64,000 bases of DNA from Paraburkholderia sp. D15 (GTDB lineage: Bacteria; Pseudomonadota; Gammaproteobacteria; Burkholderiales; Burkholderiaceae). Position numbers and translations under genes: made by a program. The DNA is taken from the NCBI RefSeq assembly GCF_029910215.1, contig NZ_CP110397.1, positions 437,258 to 501,257 of the forward strand. The letters run 5' to 3'. Numbering within the stretch: position 1 is the first letter of the stretch; every line of letters begins with the position of its first letter. The notes under the pieces are model-generated. The model saw only the letters and a list, made by a program, of their open reading frames with translations, had not been told where the DNA came from and ran no database searches. Shown here piece by piece: positions 1 to 9,400 of this stretch.

Positions 1-1
1 T

Positions 2-1141
2 GGTCCCATCGCTCACATTGGCTACTTTCGGCGCGAATTCGTCGAGCGGCGTCACTGGCTGGATGACGAGACGTTTACCGATCTTGTCGGGCTATGCCAG
101 TTCCTTCCAGGCCCTGCAAGCAGTCAGGTGGGATTCTCGATTGGCCTCCTAAGGGCCGGGTGGTTGGGTGGGCTCGCCGCCTGGTGCGGGTTCACATTGC
201 CCTCCGTCCTGCTCCTGCTCGTTTTCGCAGCCGTCGCTCCAAGCCTCACTGGACCGGTCGGCGGCGGATTGATTCATGGTCTCAAACTCGTCGCCGTCGC
301 TGTCGTTTCCCAAGCAGTATGGGATATGGCCCGGCGATTGTGCCCGGATCATCGCCGGGCCGCCATCGCACTCGTTGCCATCGCGGTGCTCAGCATCCTG
401 ACGACTGTCTATGCACAACTCATCGTGATCGCGCTCGACGCGGCGCTTGGATTCATCTTTTGCCGGGTAACGTCCTCAGCTGGCGCCGTCGGCATGCAAC
501 AGCACGTTCACGAATTCCGGGTGTCCCGCACCGCGGGGGCGCTTGCACTGACCCTCTTCTGCGTCCTGCTCTTTGGGCTTCCGGCATTTGCACAACTTCA
601 CGGTATCCAGGCCGTCAAGGTTTTCGACGGCTTCTACCGCTCCGGCGCGCTCGTTTTCGGCGGCGGTCACGTGGTGCTCCCACTCTTGCAGCAGGAGACA
701 GTCGCAACAGGGTGGGTATCGTCGAATGTTTCTCTCACCGGTTATGGTGCCGCACAGGCCGTCCCCGGGCCGCTCTTCACGTTCGCCGCCTTTCTTGGTT
801 GGATGATGACCCAGGCGCCGAATCATTGGGTCGGTGCGCTGCTGGCCACAGCGGGCATCTTTCTGCCCGGACTGCTGCTCGTCCTGGCGGCGTTGCCCTA
901 CTGGCAAGCGCTGCGCGCCCGCCCTTCAATGGCCGCTGTCCTCTCCGGCGTGAATGCCGCTGTTGTCGGACTGCTGGCGACCGCGCTTTATTCGCCGGTT
1001 TGGACCAGCGCGATACGCTCCGGCGTCGATTTTGCCATGGCGACGATTGGCTTTTTCCTGTTGACGCGCTGGAAAATTCCGCCACTTGCGGTCGTCGTGA
1101 TCTGTGCGCTGGCGGGTATTGCCGAAGCCGTTCTGAAGTGA
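2..1141 (+). CDS. chrA: Chromate transporter ChrA, 5' end outside window
   Basis: About 379 residues are visible, entering the window already in frame. The first codons read GPIAHIGYFRREFVERR and then a conserved FLPGPASSQ segment, both typical of the N-terminal half of CHR-family chromate/sulfate antiporters in the inner membrane. A second CHR-type half follows, with a VPGPLFTFAAFLG motif matching the FLPGP element of the first half, so this is a long two-domain ChrA. Hydrophobic stretches fill most of the protein. The family exports chromate. The upstream part and promoter are not visible. Family assignment is firm; the substrate is inferred from the family. Confidence 0.9.
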   Translation, partial: GPIAHIGYFRREFVERRHWLDDETFTDLVGLCQFLPGPASSQVGFSIGLLRAGWLGGLAAWCGFTLPSVLLLLVFAAVAPSLTGPVGGGLIHGLKLVAVAVVSQAVWDMARRLCPDHRRAAIALVAIAVLSILTTVYAQLIVIALDAALGFIFCRVTSSAGAVGMQQHVHEFRVSRTAGALALTLFCVLLFGLPAFAQLHGIQAVKVFDGFYRSGALVFGGGHVVLPLLQQETVATGWVSSNVSLTGYGAAQAVPGPLFTFAAFLGWMMTQAPNHWVGALLATAGIFLPGLLLVLAALPYWQALRARPSMAAVLSGVNAAVVGLLATALYSPVWTSAIRSGVDFAMATIGFFLLTRWKIPPLAVVVICALAGIAEAVLK

Positions 1142-1469
1142 GCCGCCCGAATGTCCACGCTCGTCGATCACCCGTAGGGTTCTGACGACGGGACGAACGG
1201 CTGTTGTGCACTTAAAGCTGCCCTTTCCACTATCTCGGGCCGAGCGGCCGAAGTGGGTCGCGTGCTGTCGGTCGCGGCAGTTTCAGATTCGCGCAATTCT
1301 ATGCTTCATGCATGAGGCAGCGATCGACCACAAAAGGACCTTCGCCTTTTCGCTACGAATGGCCGAACTGCACTCGAAAGCAGGCGACAGCAATCTGACT
1401 GCTCCCACTCTTGTAGGGCGTCGGTGTCAGTCCAGACGCCTGTCCAATGTGGTGGTGGCTGAAGCGCCG
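1142..1469. other. Intergenic stretch, no gene seen
   Basis: About 330 bases between the chrA stop and the 3' end of a decayed minus-strand gene. I see no credible reading frame, RNA gene or clear terminator. A plus-strand frame running through the following decayed gene is judged to be an antisense shadow. Confidence 0.4.
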
Positions 1470-1754
1470 TCAGTTGCAGCCGTGGCTGTTCGCGGTCCGA
1501 TAACAGCTAGTCCCGCCGGGGCCGTGAACCACACCTTTGCCGTTCATGGTCTTCGCCTCGCCGCCGTGGTTGGTCTGAGTGGTCCGCACCCCATTCTGGT
1601 TCGTCCGAGACGTCCACGCCGTCCCGGTGTTCCGGTTGTAGCCGCCCGCGGTCTGCCCATTGCCGCATACGGTTTCACCGCGGGAGTTCGTCGCTCATTC
1701 GGCAAATGCGTTTGAGGTCACCACTAAGCACGCGAGTATCAACAGAGCCTTCAT
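1470..1754 (-). pseudogene. Small secreted protein interrupted by an in-frame TGA
   Basis: From an ATG at 1754, preceded by a good AGGAGA ribosome-binding site, the frame gives MKALLILACLVVTSNAFAE, a textbook signal peptide, then TGA at 1695-1697. The same frame stays open for 74 more codons to a TGA at 1470, giving a Gly/Asn/Thr-rich protein with four cysteines (NSRGETVCGNGQ, NGVRTTQT, GPGGTSCYRTA, HGCN). The TGA sits exactly where a Cys codon (TGC) after signal cleavage would be plausible. No frameshift is needed. I recognise the overall type as a small exported protein common in Burkholderia but do not know its role. It is either a one-base pseudogene, a sequencing error or, much less likely, a read-through. 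Confidence 0.6.
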
Positions 1755-1978
1755 AATTGTCTCCTGAGGGGCGCGCCAGAAGACGATCTGCGCGTGCCGA
1801 CTAAATCCTCATCACGGTGACGGCCCATCCGGTGCTAGCCGCCGTCTATCAGTTTAGGTCTTTTAGCGTTGGTGCCGGCACAGCCACAGGTCAAGAATTC
1901 ACAAGATGTGCGCCCGATCGTGTGCGGACGTATTAGTGCGTTGACCTATGTCGCGCTGTTTCTGGGCGCGCTAAGCCG

Positions 1979-2230
1979 CCGCTGAAACTGAAGGAGATCT
2001 GGGCGATCCGGATTCGCCTGCAACTGGCCGCAAGAACGCGCGATCTGGCGATGTTCAACCTCGCCATCGACAGCAAGTTGAGAGCGTGCGACCTGGCCAA
2101 ACTGCGAGCGCGCGATATCTGCCTTGGTCAGCGCGTTGCGTCACGAGCAACGGTGATGCAGCAGAAGACGCTACGGCCGGTTCAGTTCGAAATCACTGAG
2201 CTAACCAGAGATATGCGCCATGAAAGCTGA
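1979..2230 (+). pseudogene. Tyrosine recombinase remnant, N-terminal part
   Basis: An open frame without a start reads PLKLKEIWAIRIRLQLAARTR and continues with LAIDSKLRACDLAKLRARDI and LRPVQFEIT. These match the N-terminal half of a family of short integrase-like proteins frequent in Burkholderiaceae. It stops at 2230 before any catalytic HxxR or Tyr motif, so only about 80 codons survive. It marks an old mobile-element scar next to chrA. The family call rests on remembered motifs; loss of function is evident from the truncation. Confidence 0.55.
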
Positions 2231-2388
2231 CGCCGCTACCGGGTTCTAGCTGCGCGTTTGTCGAAGAAAATGCGCACGCTGCATCCGTTCTCCCTCAGCC
2301 CACGTATAGAACGTTTGCCGTCCCGCCAAGGTGCTTATCGTCGCACTTGAGAAAACGGCGTCGCGATGGCTTCCTGAGGAGACAATTC

Positions 2389-3078
2389 ATGAAACGGTTC
2401 GTTGGCATCGTGTTGGCCGCGGCAGCGCTGGTGGCGCTCACTGCCTGTGGCGGCGGCAATGATCTGAGTCCACCGGTGGTTCAGCACCCCGAGAATCAAG
2501 CAATCTGGTCGGCACTCGGCGGTGACTCGGCCGCCCCGGCAGCCGTGGCCGGCGTCGTGAACGCGGCTGTCGCCGGTCTATTGGCAGATCCGGTCGAGGC
2601 GCCGTATTTTGCGGCGGTAACAGGCAACACCAGCAAAAACAGTGCGGCCCATGACACCGCCGCGCGGTTGGAAGCATGTCTTACGCTGCAGTTCGAATCT
2701 CTCCTCGGGGGGCCGTATACGTATCCAGGACCGGTCAAGGTTGCCGGTGATGTCGACGCCCAACCGGAAATGTGTCAGGACATGACGACCGCCCATAACG
2801 ACGTCGGCGTGCCTGGCTGCGTGTTCGATCAGTTCATGGTGGACCTGGTCGCGACGTTGCAAAGCAAGCTACCCGCCGCGGACTTTGCCGCCTTGACCTC
2901 GACGACCAATGGAACCTACCCGCTCACCGCGACCAATTCCGCCGGTATCCCGGTTGGCACAAAGTTCCAATATAGTGCGGTGCCGACTCTGTTCAACCTG
3001 CGCAGCACTATCACGAACGCTACGCCCGGAGGCCCGCTTTATCTGCCTCCTACGGTTGCGACATCATGCTCCGGCTAA
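2389..3078 (+). CDS. Predicted lipoprotein of unknown function
   Basis: 229 residues from the ATG at 2389, chosen because GAGGAGA lies 7 bases upstream and the protein then begins with a lipoprotein signal, MKRFVGIVLAAAALVALTAC, with a lipobox ending at the Cys. An in-frame upstream TTG would place the signal internally. The mature part is Ala/Pro/Thr rich with several Cys residues (LEACLTLQF, PEMCQD, VPGCVFDQF, VATSCSG) and has no motif I recognise. It probably sits in the outer or inner membrane facing the periplasm. Its end overlaps the next gene by 13 bases, which suggests translational coupling. Confidence 0.65.
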   Translation: MKRFVGIVLAAAALVALTACGGGNDLSPPVVQHPENQAIWSALGGDSAAPAAVAGVVNAAVAGLLADPVEAPYFAAVTGNTSKNSAAHDTAARLEACLTLQFESLLGGPYTYPGPVKVAGDVDAQPEMCQDMTTAHNDVGVPGCVFDQFMVDLVATLQSKLPAADFAALTSTTNGTYPLTATNSAGIPVGTKFQYSAVPTLFNLRSTITNATPGGPLYLPPTVATSCSG

Positions 3079-3761
3079 CGGCGGCGCGAAGCACGCGCAA
3101 TATGGCTGGCCTCATTGCAGCGACGTGCGTGAGCGTCGCTGCAATTGGCTGGATGCATACGTCGCAGGGGCGGCAGCTTCTGGCTAAACTCGGCGTCCCG
3201 TGCCCAGTCGATACGGTCGATTCAAAAGTCGTCGTATCCATGCGGGACAACGCCATTTTGAGGAAAAGAGGCTCGATTGCGGCACCGGACCGTCCGGCCC
3301 TCGGACTGCAGCTCGATCGCAGTACGGAGACGGAAGTGGCCGAACAGATGGCCCGCGACAACGTGCATTGCGACGAGATTTCACGTGGCTTTCGCTATCT
3401 GCGCTGTCGCGGCGTACCGGCGCAACTGCTTCGCACAAACGGCCCGCCTGTGAGCGAAATATGGTTCAGCTTTAAACCGGACCGCACACTCATGGCGATC
3501 AATCTGTACCGCCGGGACATGACTGAATCCGAGACTAGGCAGAGCTGGCGGATCGCCTTGCAAAAACTGCGCGAAGCCCTTGGAGTTCCGACGGCGACGA
3601 CCGGCGATACCACATTGACCTCTCTAATGGAAAAACCCGTGGCGGTGGCAAGGGTGGAATATGCGTATTCAGATTATGTTGCGACGGTCACAGCATCTCA
3701 CTTGCCCTATGGAGGCTTGGCAGTGCGAGAACAGTATATGTCGGCAATGGCGACGCAATAA
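3066..3761 (+). CDS. Membrane-anchored or secreted hypothetical protein
   Basis: 231 residues. The N-terminus has a short basic stretch and a hydrophobic segment (AGLIAATCVSVAAIGWMHT), so it is exported or anchored by one helix. Later parts contain two conserved-looking cysteine spots (NVHCDEISRGFRYLRCRG) and a beta-rich tail. I do not recognise the family. The start overlaps the preceding lipoprotein gene by 13 bases in another frame. The pair is likely an operon whose products act together in the cell envelope. Confidence 0.6.
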   Translation: MLRLTAARSTRNMAGLIAATCVSVAAIGWMHTSQGRQLLAKLGVPCPVDTVDSKVVVSMRDNAILRKRGSIAAPDRPALGLQLDRSTETEVAEQMARDNVHCDEISRGFRYLRCRGVPAQLLRTNGPPVSEIWFSFKPDRTLMAINLYRRDMTESETRQSWRIALQKLREALGVPTATTGDTTLTSLMEKPVAVARVEYAYSDYVATVTASHLPYGGLAVREQYMSAMATQ

Positions 3762-4217
3762 AGATGGATGCTGAAAGGGAGCACCCGACATCACTTCGGG
3801 TCTTCCTCGAGCGTGCCAGCGTCGTGTCGTTCGGGAGCGCTGACAAGGTAGCGACGGCCAAGTCTTCCCAGTCATGCTCCCTTGACTTACTACTGTAGTT
3901 TGCATAAGCGCGTCGACTCCAACGCGCTTATGTAGCCCACGTGGCTGTAGTAAGTCTTAGAGCGGCTGCTCAGGATTGCCGGGAGAATGGCTCCTGCGGG
4001 TCGTCAAGCGCCTCTCACCCTCCTTCAGCGAAGCGGTGTCGGCAAGTTGCTGGGACGTAACTGCGCCGCCCGGTGGTCCCTTGAATATCCGCTTATCCCG
4101 GCAGTCCCGTCAATTCCGTACTTTTGCGTCTGGCTAATTGCATGCTAGTCCAACGAATGCGGTTTCCTGGCAGCCCGGCGTCGCCTATCTAAAAGTTGGG
4201 ATCTTGGGCTAAGATAC
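3762..4217. other. Intergenic region with nested palindrome
   Basis: About 455 bases without a gene. The only structure is a nested inverted repeat at 3884-3956: outer arms GACTTACTAC (3884-3893) and GTAGTAAGTC (3947-3956), inner arms CATAAGCGCGT (3903-3913) and ACGCGCTTATG (3922-3932). The mutasome promoter should lie at the right end, next to the LexA site. Confidence 0.5.
3884..3956. repeat. Nested inverted repeat (cruciform or small palindromic element)
   Basis: Two perfect inverted repeats are nested: a 10-bp outer pair and an 11-bp inner pair separated by an 8-base loop. There is no T-run, so it is not a standard terminator. It could be a REP/MITE-like element or the end of a lost mobile element. 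Confidence 0.5.
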
Positions 4218-4233
4218 CTGTATATTTATACAG
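4218..4233 (+). promoter_or_regulatory. LexA (SOS) box upstream of imuA
   Basis: CTGTATATTTATACAG is a perfect CTGT-N8-ACAG palindrome with an AT-rich centre, the gamma/betaproteobacterial LexA consensus. It lies 18 bases before the imuA start and must overlap its promoter. It predicts LexA repression and DNA-damage induction of the whole imuA-imuB-dnaE2 operon, as known for this cassette. Confidence 0.92.
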
Positions 4234-4251
4234 TATTATTGGAGCCTGATC

Positions 4252-5031
4252 GTGACTCGGACTGCCACAGCCGGACAGCAGTTACGCACCCCCGAAGAAC
4301 GGGCGCGTTCCATCGATGGTGCCCTCGACACAACTATGTATTCGGAGGCGGGGGGAATAACCCTTTGGCGGGGCTCCCAGCTGGGCGGTCGGCACACGCG
4401 CGTCGTGGTGTCTGGCAGCCCGCAGCTCGACGCTGGAATGCCGGGCGGTGGCTGGCCTCGTGGCGCGCTGACTGAGCTGCTCGTCTCAGGTCACGGCGTG
4501 GGCGAAATGCGGCTTCTTCGTCCTGCCCTTGCAGCAATCGCCGACCGGCCCGTCATGCTGTTGCAGCCACCGCACCGCCTTCAGCCGGCGGCACTGGCAG
4601 CTTGGGGCCTATCGGCAGAGCACGTGCGCGTGCTGCACGCCGGGAAAACGGCCGACGCGCTGTGGGCCGCCGAGCAGATCCTGCGCGCGGGCACCACCGG
4701 TGCGCTGATCTTCTGGCAAAACCACGTGCGGCCGGAGTCGCTGCGCCGCCTTCATCTCGCGGCGCAGACGTCCGACACGTTGTTCTTCCTGATCAGACCA
4801 CTGGCGGCCGCGAGCGACGCTTCCACCGCGCCGCTGCGACTTGCGCTGCGCCCGGTGCGCGACGGCGTGAATGTGGAGTTTGTGAAGCGGCGTGGGCCGC
4901 GGCGCGACGACACGCTTTCTGTACTGCTCTCCCCTTCGCCCATCCTGAATGTGAATCGAAATGCAAGTGTGGATCGGCGTTCACCTCCCGCTACTGTGCC
5001 TCGAAGTGTTCCGGCCGAAGTGGTCGCGTGA
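4252..5031 (+). CDS. imuA: ImuA, SulA/RecA-like mutasome component
   Basis: 259 residues from a GTG at 4252 with GGAG 8 bases upstream. The sequence carries GGGWPRGALTELL near residue 65 and the RecA/SulA-like fold pattern RLLRPALAAIADRPVMLLQPP, as in ImuA. The C-terminal tail is Ser/Pro rich and diverges. ImuA supports ImuB and DnaE2 in error-prone translesion synthesis. The gene follows the LexA box directly and its 3' end overlaps imuB by 71 bases, a feature often seen in this cassette. Recognition comes from sequence motifs plus the unmistakable operon. Confidence 0.9.
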   Translation: MTRTATAGQQLRTPEERARSIDGALDTTMYSEAGGITLWRGSQLGGRHTRVVVSGSPQLDAGMPGGGWPRGALTELLVSGHGVGEMRLLRPALAAIADRPVMLLQPPHRLQPAALAAWGLSAEHVRVLHAGKTADALWAAEQILRAGTTGALIFWQNHVRPESLRRLHLAAQTSDTLFFLIRPLAAASDASTAPLRLALRPVRDGVNVEFVKRRGPRRDDTLSVLLSPSPILNVNRNASVDRRSPPATVPRSVPAEVVA

Positions 5032-6427
5032 TGCGGGGGCGGCCCTCGTCGTGCTCGATCGCGAACGGGTGCTCGTGCTCGACGATGTCGCACGCGCTGC
5101 GGGCGTACGGCCAGGCATGCGGCGCGGCGGCGTTCTGACCATGGCTCCGGACGCGCAGTTGCGCGAACGTGATCCGGCGCGCGAACACGCCACCACCGTT
5201 GCACTGGCGACGGGCCTCATGCAGTTCTCACCGCAGGTCGCACTTGCCGCCGAAAACACGGTGCTGGTTGACGTCTCCGCGAGTCTGCGGCTCTTCGGTG
5301 GCGTGCGCGCGCTTCTGCGCGCCATGAAGCGCGTGGCGGAGACGATCGGCGTGACTGGATCGTTTGGCGTCGCGCCGACTGGCGACGGCGCGTGGCTGCT
5401 CGCGCGGCACGGCGGCGGCCGGGCACTCTCACAGCGATCGCTATTGCGCGCGCTGTCGGCACTACCTGTTACCCTCCTGCCGCCAGCCCGTAAATTCGCC
5501 GAATGGTTTACCGGCATCGGATGCGAGACGATCGGCGAACTGATGCGACTGCCGCGCGCGGGTCTGAAAAAACGCTGCGGCGTCGCGTTGATCGAACAGC
5601 TTGATCGCGCGACCGGAGGTGCGCCCGAGGCACATGAGTGGCTTGAGTTGCCGCCGACTTTTTCTGCGCGCGTGGAAATGCCGGATCGCATCGAACACGC
5701 CGAAGCCTGTCTGTTCGCCGCGCGCAGGTTGATCGCGCAGATGACGGGATGGCTCGTGAACCAGCAGCTGGCGATCGTCCGGCTCGGCGTCGTGCTCGAA
5801 CACGAACGCGGCCGCGCGGCTATCGAGCCAACGACGATCGATATTGCGCTCGCCGAGCCGACATGGCGTGAGGAGCATGTCGTCAGGCTGTTACGCGAGC
5901 GGCTCGCGCGCGTTGATCTGGCTGCTGCGGTGATTGCGATCGGGATCGAGGCACGCGACGTTCAGGCGGCAGCGCCCGAATCGGATTCGCTCTTTCCGGA
6001 GCCTGGCGGCTCGCCGGCAGATCACGCGCGCCTGATGGAGCTGCTCGTCGCACGCCTCGGTCCGGAGAACGTCCTGCGGCCGGCGCCGGTTGCTGACCAC
6101 CGGCCCGAAGAGGCCGCGCGCTGGGTGCCGCTCACCGACGCCGCGAAGTGGGTGGCACCGCCGAGCGACACGCCCCGACCGGTCTGGTTAATGGAAAAAC
6201 CCGTGAAGCTTCTCATGCGTGCACACCGGCCGTTTTACGGCACGCCGCTGCGCATGGTGTCGCCGGGCGAGCGCGTCGAGGCCGGCTGGTTCGCGGGCGA
6301 ACTCGTCACACGCGACTACTTCGTCGCCGAATCCGACGACGCGATCTGCTACTGGATCTACCGGGAGCGCGTCGGCAGTCGCGACGATGAGGAAGCGCGC
6401 TGGTATCTGCATGGGCTCTTTGGCTGA
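4961..6427 (+). CDS. imuB: ImuB, Y-family polymerase-like mutasome scaffold
   Basis: 488 residues starting MQVWIGVHLPLLCLEVFRP, the usual ImuB N-terminus, so the ATG at 4961 inside imuA is accepted. The Y-family fold is visible, with ALVVLDRERVLVLDD and the helix-hairpin-helix region around GIGCETIGELMRLPRAGL. The paired catalytic acids of active Y-family polymerases are not apparent, in line with ImuB being a non-catalytic adaptor linking DnaE2 to the sliding clamp. It ends 6 bases before dnaE2. Expression should be SOS-controlled from the site at 4218. Confidence 0.92.
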   Translation: MQVWIGVHLPLLCLEVFRPKWSRDAGAALVVLDRERVLVLDDVARAAGVRPGMRRGGVLTMAPDAQLRERDPAREHATTVALATGLMQFSPQVALAAENTVLVDVSASLRLFGGVRALLRAMKRVAETIGVTGSFGVAPTGDGAWLLARHGGGRALSQRSLLRALSALPVTLLPPARKFAEWFTGIGCETIGELMRLPRAGLKKRCGVALIEQLDRATGGAPEAHEWLELPPTFSARVEMPDRIEHAEACLFAARRLIAQMTGWLVNQQLAIVRLGVVLEHERGRAAIEPTTIDIALAEPTWREEHVVRLLRERLARVDLAAAVIAIGIEARDVQAAAPESDSLFPEPGGSPADHARLMELLVARLGPENVLRPAPVADHRPEEAARWVPLTDAAKWVAPPSDTPRPVWLMEKPVKLLMRAHRPFYGTPLRMVSPGERVEAGWFAGELVTRDYFVAESDDAICYWIYRERVGSRDDEEARWYLHGLFG

Positions 6428-6433
6428 ACGATC

Positions 6434-9400
6434 ATGGATACCGCGTCATTCGCCCTGCCCGGCTATGCCGAGCTGCAGTGCTCTTCCAACTTCTCGTTCC
6501 TGCATGGTGCTTCGCACGCGGAGGAACTGTCGACGCGCGCCGCGCAACTTGGATACGAAGCGATCGCGATCACTGACGAATGCTCGCTCGCAGGCATTGT
6601 GCGTGCGCACGTCGCGGCAAAGGAAGCGGGCATCAAACTGCTGGTTGGCGCGCGCTTTCGCCTGACCAACGCCGACGGCTCGCCGGCGATCAATCTGCTC
6701 GCCATCGCGCAGAACCGCGATGGGTACGGAAACCTGTCCGAACTGATCACGCTCGCTCGTACTCGCACGGCAAAGGGTGCCTATCTGCTCACGCCGCGCG
6801 ATCTGGATCACGGCGAAGCGCCCTGGTCCCATCTGCGCGGCTTGCCTGACTGCCTCGTCGTCGTGTTGCCGGATTTCCCTGCATCGGCCGCGCGACTGGA
6901 CGCGCAGGTCGAATGGGCCTCCGAAACGTTTCCCGGTCGCGTCTGGGTTGCATTGACGTTGCTCGCGCGTGCAATGGATGACATCCACCGCGACGTGGTG
7001 GAGACCGTGGCGATGCGTCATGACGTGCCGGTAACTGCGACGGGCGACGTGGTCATGCACGTGCGTTCGCGCAAGCCCCTGCAGGACACGCTGACCGCGA
7101 TCCGCGTCGGGCGGCCGGTCGCCGAATGCGGATTTGACCTTGCGCCGAATGCTGAACAGCACCTTCGCTCCAGGTTGCGGCTCGCGAATCTCTACCCCCG
7201 CGCTGCGCTGTCGGAAACCTTGAACGTTGCGAGCCGGTGCTCGTTTTCGCTGGATGAACTGCGGTACGAATACCCCGACGAACTGGTGCCGCACGGCACG
7301 ACGCCGACTGCGTATCTGCGGCAGGAGACTTACATCGGCGCGCAGCGGCGCTATCCTGCCGGTATTCCACACAGCGTGCAGGAACAGATCGAGCACGAGC
7401 TCGCGCTGATCGCGGACCTGAAATATGAGCCCTATTTCCTGACCGTCTATGACATCGTGCGCTTCGCCCGTAATGCCGGAATACTGTGCCAGGGCCGCGG
7501 ATCGGCGGCCAACTCGGCGGTCTGTCATTGCCTTGGCGTGACCGAGGTCGATCCCGCACGAAGCAGCATGCTCTTCGAGCGGTTCATCAGCAGGGAGCGC
7601 GGGGAACCGCCGGATATCGACGTCGACTTCGAACACCAGCGCCGCGAAGAAGTTATCCAGTACATCTATGCAAAGTACACGCGCACGCGTGCCGCCATTG
7701 CGGCTGCCGTCACGACCTACCGGCCACGCAGCGCGATCCGCGAGTCGGGCAAGGCGCTCGGGATCGATCTGTCCATCGTCGATCGCGTGGCGAAGGCGCA
7801 CCATTGGTTCGATTCGAGTCAGGATCTGCTCAGGCGTTTCGCCGAGAGCGGGCTTGACGCGGAAACACCGCTGATCCAGCAATGGGCGACGCTCGCGATG
7901 CAGCTACTCGGTTTCCCGCGACATCTCTCACAGCACAGCGGCGGGTTTGTGATCGCGCGCGGGAAACTTTCCCGGCTCGTCCCAATCGAGAACGCGTCGA
8001 TGCCGGACCGGAGCGTCATCCAGTGGGACAAGGACGATCTCGAAGCGCTGGGGCTGCTCAAGATCGACGTTCTTGCTCTCGGCATGCTGTCGGCGATCCG
8101 ACGCGCGCTCGATCTCGTTGCGCAGCAGCGCGGCGAGCCGTTCGAACTGCAGGACATACCTCCTGAAGACCCGGCCACCTACGAGATGATCTGCTGCGCC
8201 GACACCGTCGGGGTTTTCCAGATCGAATCGCGCGCGCAGATGAGCATGCTGCCGCGGCTGCGCCCGCGCGTTTTCTACGATCTCGTGATCGAGGTCGCGA
8301 TCGTGCGTCCGGGCCCCGTACAGGGCGGCATGGTGCACCCGTATCTGCGCCGGCGTCAGGGCCTTGAACCCGTGTCATTCCCAAGTCCTGATGTCGAGAA
8401 AGCTCTCGCGCGCACGCTCGGCGTGCCGATCTTCCAGGAACAGGTGATGCAGGTGGCGATGCTCGCGGCGGGCTTTTCCGCCGGCGAGGCTGATCAGCTT
8501 CGCCGGGCGATGGCCGCGTGGAAGCGCAAGGGCGGCCTGCAACACTATTACGACCGCATCGTGAATGGCATGCTGGAGCGCGGCTATGACCGCGAATTCG
8601 CCGAATCGATCTTTGCGCAGATCCAGGGCTTCGGTGAATACGGCTTCCCTGAAAGTCACGCGGCCAGCTTTGCGCTGCTCGTGTATGCGAGTGCCTGGCT
8701 CAAGTGCCACGAGCCGGCTGCGTTCCTTTGTGCGCTGCTTAACAGCTATCCCATGGGTTTTTACTCGCCGTCGCAGCTTGTCCAGGATGCGAGGCGGCAC
8801 GGCGTGATCGTGCTGCCCGTCGATGTCACCGTGAGCAACTGGGATTCGACGCTCGAAGGAGACGGCTCAAACACGCCGGTGCGTCTGGGGCTGTCCCTCG
8901 TGCGCGGCATGAGAGCGGAGGCGGCAGCACGTATCGAAGCGGCGCGAGCGGTACGCGTGTTTGCTTCGACTGCTGATCTGGCGAACCGCGCGCAGCTCGA
9001 CCGGCACGACCTGCAGGTGCTGGCTGACGCCGACGCGCTCGTGCGCCTTGCCGGCAACCGGCGGCAGGCACTATGGAGCGCGGTCGCGGCGGTACCGGAC
9101 CGGGATCTGTTGCGCGGCGCTGCGCGCGATGATGCCACACCCTCGCTCTCACCACCGAGCGAAGGCGAAGGCATCATCGGCGATTACCGGTCCACGGGGC
9201 TGACACTGAACCGGCACCCCGTCGCGCTGCTGCGCCCGCTGCTGCTGAAAAAGCGGCTGATGCCCACGCACGTGCTGATGCGCTATCGTAATGGCCAGCT
9301 GGCGCGTGCGTGCGGCATCGTCACCGTGCGGCAGCGGCCCGGCACGGCAAACGGCGTGATGTTCATGACCCTCGAGGACGAAACCGGATCGGTGAATATC

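Noticed and set aside
94..1185. 363-codon frame overlapping chrA
   Set aside because: Arg/Pro-rich composition; the chrA frame carries the real motifs in this DNA.
1695..1697. Selenocysteine at the in-frame TGA
   Set aside because: No SECIS-like hairpin could be recognised after the TGA and no Sec machinery is visible in the window; pseudogene or error is simpler.
1206..1715. 169-codon plus-strand frame
   Set aside because: Antisense to the small secreted-protein pseudogene, which has a ribosome site and signal peptide.
6446..7882. 478-codon open frame antisense to dnaE2
   Set aside because: Fully inside dnaE2 on the opposite strand; amino acids show no domain, and long antisense frames are usual at this GC content.
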